DNA of 57,565 bases, from NCBI GenBank assembly GCA_903925275.1, contig CAIYES010000283.1:1-57565 (forward strand). Reading direction: 5' to 3'. Positions 37,845 to 45,634 of the stretch are shown here, in pieces. The position numbers and the translations under genes were made by a program. The notes beneath the pieces are model-generated. The model saw nothing but the letters and a program-made list of their open reading frames with translations, was not told the DNA's origin and did not search any database. Source of the DNA: an uncultured Bacteroidales bacterium. GTDB lineage: Bacteria; Bacteroidota; Bacteroidia; Bacteroidales; FEN-979. The first letter of the stretch is position 1. Every line of letters starts with the position of its first letter.

Positions 37845-38630
37845 TCATTTACATCCAATGAGGTCTAAAACTCCATTGATAAAGGTGAGTGGATGTGGTG
37901 GATTGCCGGGGACAAAAAGATCGACAGGATATTTGTCGAAAAATTCCCTGTTCACTGCGGCACTTCCGCCAAAGATTCCTCCGCTGATGGCATCGGTGCC
38001 TGCAAGGATGACGATTTTGGGTGATGGAACCGCCTCATAGCAGATCTGCAGAGCTTCGGCCATGTTCTGGGTAATGGGGCCTGTGATCACGATACCATCG
38101 GCATGACGCGGGGAAGCAACGAATTCAATGCCGTATCGTCCCATGTCGAAGTTTACATTTCCAGCGGCATTTAGTTCCATCTCGGCCGAATTATCACCCC
38201 CTGCCGAAACCTGGCGAAGTTTTAGCGCATGTTTGAAAAAAGAACGGATCTCTTTGCGTATCATCTCCGGATCAAGCCGTACAGGTTGATCCGCACCAGC
38301 CACTACCGAAAGCCTCTCCCGGATATTGGTGGCCATCTTAAAATCATTGCTAAACCTGATCATACGGGGAAGTGCAAATTCACACTCCCTGCAAAAAACA
38401 CATTTACCAAGATCCATCGCCAACGATGCATGTTCCATGCCGGATGCGACGGAAGTCACACCAATCGCCCCAACCGGACACAGAGAGGTCACTAATTCCG
38501 CTTCAGCTTCGGTGATGTCCCCGCTGATGACCGGCCTCCCCCGAAAAATTCCGCGCAGCTCAACCCTCCGCAGGTCGGGTACGTACTGGCGCCCATGACG
38601 GCGAAGTATGTTTATCTCTTTCAGTGGCAT
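37845..38630 (-). CDS. Hyf/Ehr-type small subunit without its proximal Fe-S cluster ligands (HyfI-like)
   Basis: A 261-residue fusion. Residues 40-95 are a ferredoxin remnant: Cys51 (CPVGAI), Cys77, Cys80 and Cys83 (CVFCREC) can bind one [4Fe-4S] cluster, but the second cluster's cysteines are gone. Residues 135-261 match HyfI/NuoB: YGIEFVASPRHADGIVITGP, SGGIFGGS, VDLFVPG. Where HyfI has CGGCNGCE the protein has AGGDNSAE (Ala143, Asp146, Ala149); the next ligand is Asp213 (GTDAISGG) and the last is Asn243 (VPGNPP). All ligands of the N2/proximal cluster are therefore replaced, while the fold markers are well kept. Last gene of the hyf-like operon. Confidence 0.87.
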   Translation of the reverse strand: MPLKEINILRRHGRQYVPDLRRVELRGIFRGRPVISGDITEAEAELVTSLCPVGAIGVTSVASGMEHASLAMDLGKCVFCRECEFALPRMIRFSNDFKMATNIRERLSVVAGADQPVRLDPEMIRKEIRSFFKHALKLRQVSAGGDNSAEMELNAAGNVNFDMGRYGIEFVASPRHADGIVITGPITQNMAEALQICYEAVPSPKIVILAGTDAISGGIFGGSAAVNREFFDKYPVDLFVPGNPPHPLTFINGVLDLIGCK

Positions 38631-38671
38631 ATATTTAATTCAAAAATCAAAAATCATCTGTTTCCCCGCTC

Positions 38672-38740
38672 ACCATCTCACCATTTCACCATTTCACCAT
38701 TTCACCATCTCACCATTTCACCATTTCACCATTTCACCAA
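38672..38740 (-). repeat. 8-bp tandem array inside the hyf operon (TTTCACCA)
   Basis: About eight units of TTTCACCA/TCTCACCA on the plus strand, or ATGGTGAA in the gene sense, each holding ATG, GTG and TGA. It begins directly at the hyfG-like stop (38741-38743) and ends about 40 bases before the hyfI-like start, in an operon whose other joints mostly overlap. Confidence 0.9.
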
Positions 38741-40273
38741 TTAAAGATCATTCCCACAATAACTCAGGTTAAAACTCTTATTGCACAACGGAAAGTCAGA
38801 TATTTCCTGGTTTCTCACGGCCAGCGCCAGCGCCATCCAGTTATGAAAAGAAGGGTCTTTGGCTTTGTAATGTGACAACTTCCCCGAATGATCAGTTACG
38901 GCAATATGACAAATCTCTCCCCGCCACCCTTCAACGAGTGAAATGGCCAGGGATGAGGGCGCAAGATGAAGATCATAATCCGGATGCCGGACATCGGATT
39001 CCGGATTTTCATCATGCGTAATTTCTTTCAGCAACTCCCGTATCACGGCCATGGATTTTTCAACTTCCAGTTTGCGCAACATGGCTCTTGACCACACATC
39101 CCCCTTGTGCAGCATCACTGGTTCGTAGGGGTGATCGACATAGGCTGAAAACGGTTGCGACCAGCGGATGTCACGATACATGCCGCTGCTTTTCGCGGCC
39201 ATTCCTACGGCGCCAATCAGCGAAGCCTGCATGGTGGTCAACTTCCCTGTACCCTCAAAACGACCCAGCACACTGGGAAGCGAGAAGATCCGGTCGGTAA
39301 CCTGAAGGAATCGTTCTTCGACCTCCTTCAGATTATTTATTATTTCGGCCATGATGTCAGCCGTTAGTGGATAATTTGTTCCGCCGGGGCGGATAAGTCC
39401 CTTGCCAAAGCGGTTACCACACCAGAACTGGGTGGTATTGATGATGATGGTACGCAACGCTTCGTTAACCACCTGCCCGAACTGGTAAGCGATATCGATA
39501 CATAGTGCCGCGGTATCGCCGATGTGAACGCCAATCCGCTCGAGTTCGAGGGCGATGATCCTTTCGATGGATAGTCGTTTGGTAACCGTTATCCCGGCCA
39601 GTGATTCAACCGCCATGGCATAAGCCAGCGAATGGCCGACAGCTGTATCTCCGGCGATGTTTTCGGCCAGTACTGATTGCTGAAGGATGGCCTGCTTTTC
39701 AACAAACTGACTTTCCAATCCGCGATGCTGATATCCGAGTTGAATTTCAAGGTGCAATACCTTTTCCCCATGGCAAATAAAACGGAAATGACCCGGCTCA
39801 ATGATGCCGGCGTGGATGGGACCCACTCCTACTTCATGCAACGCTTCTCCATTGATGGTATAAAACGGGTAGGTATTCATCACATTGGCCACCTCCGACC
39901 TGTTGAACGGATAGCGGATCGGTTTCAGCCACGGATGCCCCGGAAACGCTATACCGAAATTTTCATGGATCTCCCGTTCAAAGACATGAAACTGGAAATG
40001 TTTTGCGGTGATGGATGGCAGTGATGGCGCGGGTTGCAAGGGTTGCTCATGTGAAAAGACCAGGATGGCATGATTTTCATCGGCCGCCATGCAACAGATG
40101 AACCTGTATTTGTCGGGTTGAGGCAGCACAAAATAGGCAACGCAATGGGTTCCCTCTTCCCCCATCAGCAGATCGATGAATGCCACAAAGTCGGGATATT
40201 CCAATACAGGAATATCCTCCAGAAGCAAGGTCGCCGGATTGGAAAATAACTCGATATATTTGTTCTCCTTCAT
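38741..40273 (-). CDS. Hyf/Ehr-type large subunit without NiFe ligands (HyfG-like)
   Basis: A 510-residue protein fusing a NuoC-like domain (FHVFEREIHENFGIAFPGHP, residues 94-113) to a NuoD/NiFe large-subunit domain (QLGYQHRGLESQFVEK onward). In group 4 hydrogenases the first NiFe motif is CGIC; here the aligned stretch is AENIAGDTAVGHSLAY, with Ala207 and Thr210 in place of the cysteines. The second motif, DPCYSC in HycE, is NLSYCG (Ser504, Gly507); a single Cys506 sits between. No NiFe centre can be built. The start is the ATG at 40271-40273, which overlaps the hyfF-like stop by one base; a longer reading to 40387 lies inside hyfF and is not supported. Confidence 0.9.
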   Translation of the reverse strand: MKENKYIELFSNPATLLLEDIPVLEYPDFVAFIDLLMGEEGTHCVAYFVLPQPDKYRFICCMAADENHAILVFSHEQPLQPAPSLPSITAKHFQFHVFEREIHENFGIAFPGHPWLKPIRYPFNRSEVANVMNTYPFYTINGEALHEVGVGPIHAGIIEPGHFRFICHGEKVLHLEIQLGYQHRGLESQFVEKQAILQQSVLAENIAGDTAVGHSLAYAMAVESLAGITVTKRLSIERIIALELERIGVHIGDTAALCIDIAYQFGQVVNEALRTIIINTTQFWCGNRFGKGLIRPGGTNYPLTADIMAEIINNLKEVEERFLQVTDRIFSLPSVLGRFEGTGKLTTMQASLIGAVGMAAKSSGMYRDIRWSQPFSAYVDHPYEPVMLHKGDVWSRAMLRKLEVEKSMAVIRELLKEITHDENPESDVRHPDYDLHLAPSSLAISLVEGWRGEICHIAVTDHSGKLSHYKAKDPSFHNWMALALAVRNQEISDFPLCNKSFNLSYCGNDL

Positions 40274-41712
40274 TATTTCGGCAGTGCGTTGATAATCGAT
40301 TCGATCAGTTGGCGGAACGGTGCGGGCTGAACAAAACAGATGAAAATGACAAGCCCGAACAAAATATATTGACTGGCCGATTGCCACGGGTTTACTTTTT
40401 GCATTTCATGAAGCGGTTTTTCGCGGGGCTGGGAATAGACGATGTGCAGCACCCTGGTAAGCAAGGCGTAGAGCACAAAACACAGCAGCAGCGCGGTAAC
40501 AGCGAGCAGCATATAATCGTGTGAAATAACCATGGCCTTCATCAGGTACAATTCCGAGATGAACATCCCCGATGGCGGGATGGCCGTGATGCAGAGAAAC
40601 CCCAGCAGCAGGGCTGTCGCACCTGCCGGATAGAGTGACATGTAATTTCCCGACTCATCGAGTTTGTAAGTTCCCATCACTTTGTACGACTGCCCCATCT
40701 GGTAGAATAACCCTGCTTTGGTAAAGGAGTGGAGCACGATGTGCAGGATGGCTGCATAGTATCCAATTCCGCCAACCCCGAGGGCGATGGCGACAATTCC
40801 CATGTTTTCGAGGCTTGAATAGGCCAGCATGCGTTTGTTATGCTTGGCTTTGAGCATGTATCCTGCAGATACAAGCAAGGACAATACCCCCGACAGGATC
40901 AGGACATGGTTCATGAAAGGAAGGATTGTCGTGGCCGAGAAGAGGGCATAGATGCGGAAAATTGCGAGAAACCCGACATTCATCAGCGTGGTGGAGATGA
41001 ATGCGCTGATAGGCGGAGGCGAAACGGTATGAGCATCGACAGTAACGGTATGCATCGGGAAAAGCCCCATCTTGGTACTGTAGCCTACCAGGACAAATAC
41101 GAAGGCGATTTTCAGATAGAGCGGATTTGCCATCCGTGCAATTTCGGTGATACTGTTGAAAGAGAGGTGAAGCAAACGGGCATCATGCACGGTAAATCCA
41201 AGGAACAGGATGCCGAGATAGGCCAGTGCGATCCCAATGGAACAAACAAAAACATATTTCCAGGTGGCTTCCAGTGCCATCGGGGTGCGATCGTGGTAGA
41301 TCAGCGCGGCAACTGCCAGTGTGGTGGCCTCAACAAAGATCCACACGGTGGTCATTCCGTTTGCCAGATAGGCTCCCGACATGGCGGCAACCAGGAAAAT
41401 CAGGGCTGCATGATAGATGGAATACACCCTTGGCGCAGCATCCTTCACATAAATAAACCCATGATAGACCGTTGTGATCGTGAGTATCGACAGGATAGAC
41501 AGCAACAAAACGCCCAACGGGTCGAAGGTGAAATAGTCGAGTACGGTTTCGCCCAAATGAAGCCAGCCATATCCGGAAAAACCAAGATGCATGGCCACAT
41601 AGAGGATCGTTATACCCCTCACCAGCGGTTTATGATGCACCAACCCGGCCACCGCCCCCATCAGAAGCGAAATCACAAAAAACCCAACCAAAATATATCC
41701 TTGTTCAGACAT
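40273..41712 (-). CDS. hydrogenase-4 component F-like, NuoN/M-type proton channel subunit
   Basis: A 479-residue membrane protein of the complex I antiporter-like family, with about 14 helices. VGYSTKMGLFPMHTVTVDAHTVSPPPISAFIS contains the lysine and histidines of the proton path, and KAKHNKRMLAYSSLENMGIVAIALG is the next conserved segment. It would be one of two proton- or sodium-pumping modules of the complex. Its ATG is separated from hyfE by about 170 bases filled with a tandem repeat; its stop overlaps the hyfG start. Confidence 0.9.
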   Translation of the reverse strand: MSEQGYILVGFFVISLLMGAVAGLVHHKPLVRGITILYVAMHLGFSGYGWLHLGETVLDYFTFDPLGVLLLSILSILTITTVYHGFIYVKDAAPRVYSIYHAALIFLVAAMSGAYLANGMTTVWIFVEATTLAVAALIYHDRTPMALEATWKYVFVCSIGIALAYLGILFLGFTVHDARLLHLSFNSITEIARMANPLYLKIAFVFVLVGYSTKMGLFPMHTVTVDAHTVSPPPISAFISTTLMNVGFLAIFRIYALFSATTILPFMNHVLILSGVLSLLVSAGYMLKAKHNKRMLAYSSLENMGIVAIALGVGGIGYYAAILHIVLHSFTKAGLFYQMGQSYKVMGTYKLDESGNYMSLYPAGATALLLGFLCITAIPPSGMFISELYLMKAMVISHDYMLLAVTALLLCFVLYALLTRVLHIVYSQPREKPLHEMQKVNPWQSASQYILFGLVIFICFVQPAPFRQLIESIINALPK

Positions 41713-41749
41713 TATAACAATTTCACCATTTTAAAAGACACAAAGTCAT

Positions 41750-41883
41750 ATTGTTTTCATTGCTTTCATTGTTTTCATTGCTTGCATTGCTTGCATTGTT
41801 TGCATTGCTTGCATTGCTTGCATTGCTTGCATTGCTTGCATTGTTTGCATTGCTTGCATTGTTTGCATTGCTTGCATTGTTTC
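41750..41883 (-). repeat. 9-bp tandem array inside the hyf operon (GCATTGCTT)
   Basis: About 14 units of GCATTGCTT/GCATTGTTT with TTCATTG variants at the left end. In the gene sense it is AAGCAATGC. It begins directly after the hyfE-like stop (41884-41886) and ends about 38 bases before the hyfF start. Same unit family as at 14095-14206. A trace of the TTTCACCA unit (41719-41727) lies next to it. Confidence 0.92.
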
Positions 41884-42501
41884 TCAATCGTCTTTCAACA
41901 TCGTCAGCTCATGTGCACTTTGTTTCAAACGCATCACAAATATCCCCAGGATCAGTACACTGACAAAAATATCGAGCAATATGCCAATGTTTATCAGCAT
42001 GGGCATCTCGCTGCCGATGGCCAGGGAAAGCAACAAAACGGCATTTTCAATAACCAGAAAACCGACCAGATGTGAAAATATCTTTTTATGGGAGATGATC
42101 ATGAAAAGTCCGGTATATACCGCAAAAAAAGCTACGATAAAGTAAATCATGTTGGCAGGAGTGGTGTTCATTGAGAAAGAGACCACGATACTCAGCAACA
42201 ATCCCATGGTTACGAAAAGCAGGGAATAAAACCCCGGCAATGCTTTGTCGTGTACCCGTGCCTCGCCGGTTTTGCTGATGATGCGGAATAACAGAAAAGG
42301 CACGACGATCACCTTGAACACCAATGTTTCCAGGGCCACGAAAATCAATGTTGCCAAGGTGATGGCATGAAGTTCAAGAAATGACAAGGCGAACAGCAAC
42401 ACACCCTGAAAACCAATCAGTCCGGCATATATCGGGAAACGCTCTGTCATGCTGAGATAGATCAGTGTGATGGCAAAAACGATGATAAGCAGCACATTCA
42501 T
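41884..42501 (-). CDS. hydrogenase-4 component E-like membrane subunit
   Basis: A 205-residue protein with about six helices, matching HyfE: a NuoK-like core (LVIENAVLLLSLAIGSEMPMLINIGILLDIFVSVLILGIF) after N-terminal helices. The glutamate in VIENAV is the conserved channel residue. It starts immediately after hyfC's stop (adjacent bases) and is part of the membrane arm of the complex. Confidence 0.88.
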   Translation of the reverse strand: MNVLLIIVFAITLIYLSMTERFPIYAGLIGFQGVLLFALSFLELHAITLATLIFVALETLVFKVIVVPFLLFRIISKTGEARVHDKALPGFYSLLFVTMGLLLSIVVSFSMNTTPANMIYFIVAFFAVYTGLFMIISHKKIFSHLVGFLVIENAVLLLSLAIGSEMPMLINIGILLDIFVSVLILGIFVMRLKQSAHELTMLKDD

Positions 42502-43467
42502 TTAACCAATCATTTTGAAGGTGATCAACAGTACCAGGATGAAAGCCACCAGGGCAATCGAACTCAGGGTGACGATGAATTGCGGGTTCCGGACAAGTTT
42601 CTTGCGTGCCCTGAATGATTCCATCAATCCGATCAACGCGGCAAACACCACCTGGATCAAAAAATAAACCCCAACCTGGATTACAAGCAGCCACGCAATT
42701 CCTTCATGATACTCTATTCCATTTTCACTGTTAACCAACCATTTCACATCTTCCGCCGGAACCAGAAAGTTGGCGATAAGCAGTCCGTACATGGCGAATT
42801 TCAGCGCGGTACCGATTTGCATCAGGGCAAGGTCAAATCCGCTGTGGTCAAGAATCATCACCTCGTGGATCATGGTCAGTTCAAGATGCGTTTTCGGATC
42901 ATCAACCGGCATGCGGCTGTTCTCAATCATGGCAATCTGTATCAGCAGATAAACTGCAATAAAACCGATGATGAAGGAGTTATGCCCGGCAAACTGGAAC
43001 GATTCAAAAATTTGTTGCATGGAGGTATATCCGGTCAGCAATGCCAGGGTGCCAAACAGGATGAAAAAAGCCGGTTCGGCCAGCATGGAGTAGAGCGCTT
43101 CGCGGTTTGCACCCATCCCTTCAAAACTGCTGCCGGTATCCAGTGCCCCCAGGATGAAAAGAAATTTTCCCAGGGCCAGGAGGTAGGCAAACAAGATAAA
43201 GTCGCCTGAAAAGCCAAACAAAGAAGGCATTCCTGGGAATGGCAGCAACAGCAGGGCACAGATAATGGTTGACAAATAGATTGCCGGGGCGATTCGGAAT
43301 ACAAAACTTGTGGTGGTACTGATTACGCTTCCTTTATGCAACAGCACCCGGATATTTTTCCATGGCTGAAGGATGCCAGGCCCTTTGCGGCCACTGGCCA
43401 TGCTTTTTACCCGAAGGATGATCCCCGGAAAAAACAGCGCAGTGACGATGGCCAGCAGAAGTCCCAT
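42502..43467 (-). CDS. hydrogenase-4 component C-like, NuoH-type anchor subunit
   Basis: A 321-residue NuoH/HyfC family protein with eight predicted helices. MIENSRMPVDDPKTHLELTMIHEVMILDHSGFDLALMQIG carries the conserved acidic loop and ENSRMPVDDP motif that face the peripheral arm. In complex I and group 4 hydrogenases this subunit links the redox subunits to the channels. Its start codon overlaps the hyfB stop by one base. Confidence 0.92.
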   Translation of the reverse strand: MGLLLAIVTALFFPGIILRVKSMASGRKGPGILQPWKNIRVLLHKGSVISTTTSFVFRIAPAIYLSTIICALLLLPFPGMPSLFGFSGDFILFAYLLALGKFLFILGALDTGSSFEGMGANREALYSMLAEPAFFILFGTLALLTGYTSMQQIFESFQFAGHNSFIIGFIAVYLLIQIAMIENSRMPVDDPKTHLELTMIHEVMILDHSGFDLALMQIGTALKFAMYGLLIANFLVPAEDVKWLVNSENGIEYHEGIAWLLVIQVGVYFLIQVVFAALIGLMESFRARKKLVRNPQFIVTLSSIALVAFILVLLITFKMIG

Positions 43468-45449
43468 TATAAAATTTTCATATAAAGCAGGATGAAAATG
43501 ATCAACATGAAGATAAATGCGTATAAAATGTAATGCTGTATGTTTCCTGTTTGCAGTCGTGCAATCTTTTTAAGTGCCAGCATAGAGAAATCAACTATTT
43601 TATTGATCCCCGAATGGAATATATCTGCCGGATGGAGGGTAAAAGAGCGCTTTCCCGGGAAAATATCCTCTTCGTGAATCGGCCTGTAATCCGTTTTTGA
43701 ATGCAGGACCGGATCGGCCAGTTCTGCAAAATTTGCGGAAAAAGAACCTGCCGTGTACTGCTGGCGGGCCGTTCCTGCTGTGTAGCCACATCCCCAGGTC
43801 GGCCCATAAACCACCTTTTCAGGCTTTATGACTATCTTCCGCAGGCTCAACAATGCAATCGTTACGATAATCAGGATAATTCCGACAATGTTTATTTTTG
43901 ACAACGCCTTGATCAGCGGAGCAACCACCGGTTCGGGATTAACATGAAACTGTGCGCCGATCATCCCCGTCAGGGGCGATAAAAACAATACGGGAGCCAG
44001 TCCGATGAGCAGTATAATCGCGGCAATGAGCAACTTCGGGAATAACATTCCGGGGCTGATTACATTTTTCTCCATGTGAATTTCCGACCGGGATGTGCCA
44101 AGGAAGGTCAGACCAAATGCTTTTGAAAACCCGAACAAGGCCAGTCCGCCGATAAGCGCAAGCGCCAGGATGGTCATCAGCATCGACATGGTCTGGAACA
44201 CCGACACTGCCTGCAAGCCTGCAAAAAGTCCATAATAAATCAGGATTTCCGAGACAAAACCGTTGAGCGGAGGCAAGGCACAGATTGCCGCAGCACCGAA
44301 CAGGAAAAGGCCTGCCGTGCGGGGCATAGAATGGATCAATCCGCCCAATTGCGCCATGTTGCGGGTATGGGTTGCTTTATAAACCGATCCGGCGCTGTAA
44401 AACAGGAGCGATTTGAAGAGCGAATGATTCAGCACATGGAACAATCCGCCACCAAAGCCGAGGATGGTAAGCACCGGCTGATTCAGCCCCATGCCGATCG
44501 AACCCAGCCCGATTCCCATGCCGATGATGCCGACATTTTCAATGGTTGAATAGGCCAGGAGTTTTTTCAGGTCGGTTTGCACGATCGACATCATGATGCC
44601 GTACAATCCGGTGAGAGTGGCGATGATCATGATGAGGATTCCGATAATATAAAAATCGGCATGAACAGTGGTCAGCACCCTGATGATCCCGAAGATACCC
44701 ATTTTGATCATCACGCCCGACATAACCCCCGATACATGTGAAGGAGCCGCAGGATGAGCTTCAGGAAGCCAGGTATGAAAGGGGATGAATCCTGCCTTGA
44801 TGGCAAACCCTGCAAAAAACAGGAAGAAGATCGGCGTGTTGGGATGTCTTGAAAAAAAGATAGGCAATCCGTCAAAACCAAAATATCCGGTATCGGCTTC
44901 CACCAGAAGGAAGGCTATGATCAGCAATACCAGTCCGACATGCATCTGGATCAGGTAATTGACCGCAGTTTTCAGCGTGGTTCGTTTCTCAGCCTCGAAA
45001 AGGATCAGCATGAACGACGATACGGCCATCAACTCCCATGCAATCAGGAATGCTGTGCCATCGCGCAGCATCAGCACACATAACATTGACAAATGCAGCC
45101 AGACATAGCTGAAATAATGCAATGCAAACTGGGCTGGTGTTTTGGTGGTGCGATACGACCTGAGATACCCGTTTGAGTACAACAACCCTGTGAATACCGT
45201 AAAATTGGTGACCAGTATAAAAAAAGCGCTCAGGCTGTCGAGGGTGAAGGTGATCGAACCGAGCGGGCCACCTTCAATAAATATCAGGGGGGCACTATCC
45301 GTGTGAAACAATGTAACAGCAGCCGGTACCGATGTTATCAGGATAATGAAAACTGTTACTCCCAGGGTATAAATGTAACGCATCCCGGAAGGCATAACCA
45401 GGATGAAAAACGAAAGAATTACCGGTGTCAGGATAGCAATGTTTTCCAC
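43467..45449 (-). CDS. hydrogenase-4 component B-like, NuoL-type proton channel subunit
   Basis: A 660-residue antiporter-like subunit with about 16 helices. GFAIKAGFIPFHTWLPEAHPAAPSHVSGVMSGVMIKMG is the conserved proton-path region, and LKKLLAYSTIENVGIIGMGIG contains the second key lysine. The last 120 residues (about GPTWGCGYTAGTARQQYTAGSFS) match the HyfB C-terminal segment. It starts with GTG at 45449 (GTG GAA AAC). It is the first gene of the six-gene operon hyfB-C-E-F-G-I; no hyfA, D or H is present. Confidence 0.9.
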   Translation of the reverse strand: MENIAILTPVILSFFILVMPSGMRYIYTLGVTVFIILITSVPAAVTLFHTDSAPLIFIEGGPLGSITFTLDSLSAFFILVTNFTVFTGLLYSNGYLRSYRTTKTPAQFALHYFSYVWLHLSMLCVLMLRDGTAFLIAWELMAVSSFMLILFEAEKRTTLKTAVNYLIQMHVGLVLLIIAFLLVEADTGYFGFDGLPIFFSRHPNTPIFFLFFAGFAIKAGFIPFHTWLPEAHPAAPSHVSGVMSGVMIKMGIFGIIRVLTTVHADFYIIGILIMIIATLTGLYGIMMSIVQTDLKKLLAYSTIENVGIIGMGIGLGSIGMGLNQPVLTILGFGGGLFHVLNHSLFKSLLFYSAGSVYKATHTRNMAQLGGLIHSMPRTAGLFLFGAAAICALPPLNGFVSEILIYYGLFAGLQAVSVFQTMSMLMTILALALIGGLALFGFSKAFGLTFLGTSRSEIHMEKNVISPGMLFPKLLIAAIILLIGLAPVLFLSPLTGMIGAQFHVNPEPVVAPLIKALSKINIVGIILIIVTIALLSLRKIVIKPEKVVYGPTWGCGYTAGTARQQYTAGSFSANFAELADPVLHSKTDYRPIHEEDIFPGKRSFTLHPADIFHSGINKIVDFSMLALKKIARLQTGNIQHYILYAFIFMLIIFILLYMKIL

Positions 45450-45540
45450 GTCAGATGCAAAGTAAAAACATTTGCAGGAGTAATCGGGTAAATCCGGAAA
45501 TAATTTATAAACAGGCCGGTATCACCCTGACGGGGTGAGG

Positions 45541-45620
45541 GACCCTGACGAGGTGAGGAACTAATCATTTTCCCCGTTTACCTGTTCACCGGTTTACCTG
45601 TTTACCCGTTTACCTTTTTG
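45541..45620 (-). repeat. 8-bp tandem array GGTAAACR upstream of hyfB
   Basis: Five copies of an 8-base unit in gene sense (GGTAAACG, GGTAAACA, GGTAAACC, GGTGAACA, GGTAAACG) at about 45575-45617, just past the stop of the large surface-protein gene, followed by a short direct duplication of CCCTGACG(A/G)GGTGAGG at about 45527-45562. It lies in the gap between two genes on the minus strand. Confidence 0.8.
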
Positions 45621-45634
45621 AATCTAAGCCCACC

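Noticed and set aside
40840-42075. A 411-residue plus-strand reading with repeated Cys-His-Cys-Leu-His units, resembling a metal-binding repeat protein
   Set aside because: It is antisense to the hyfF-like and hyfE-like genes, and the Cys/His units are only the translation of the GCATTGCTT array.
37845-45449. Functional NiFe hydrogenase or complex I
   Set aside because: The NiFe and proximal Fe-S ligands are absent and no NADH-oxidising (NuoEFG) or maturation genes are present.
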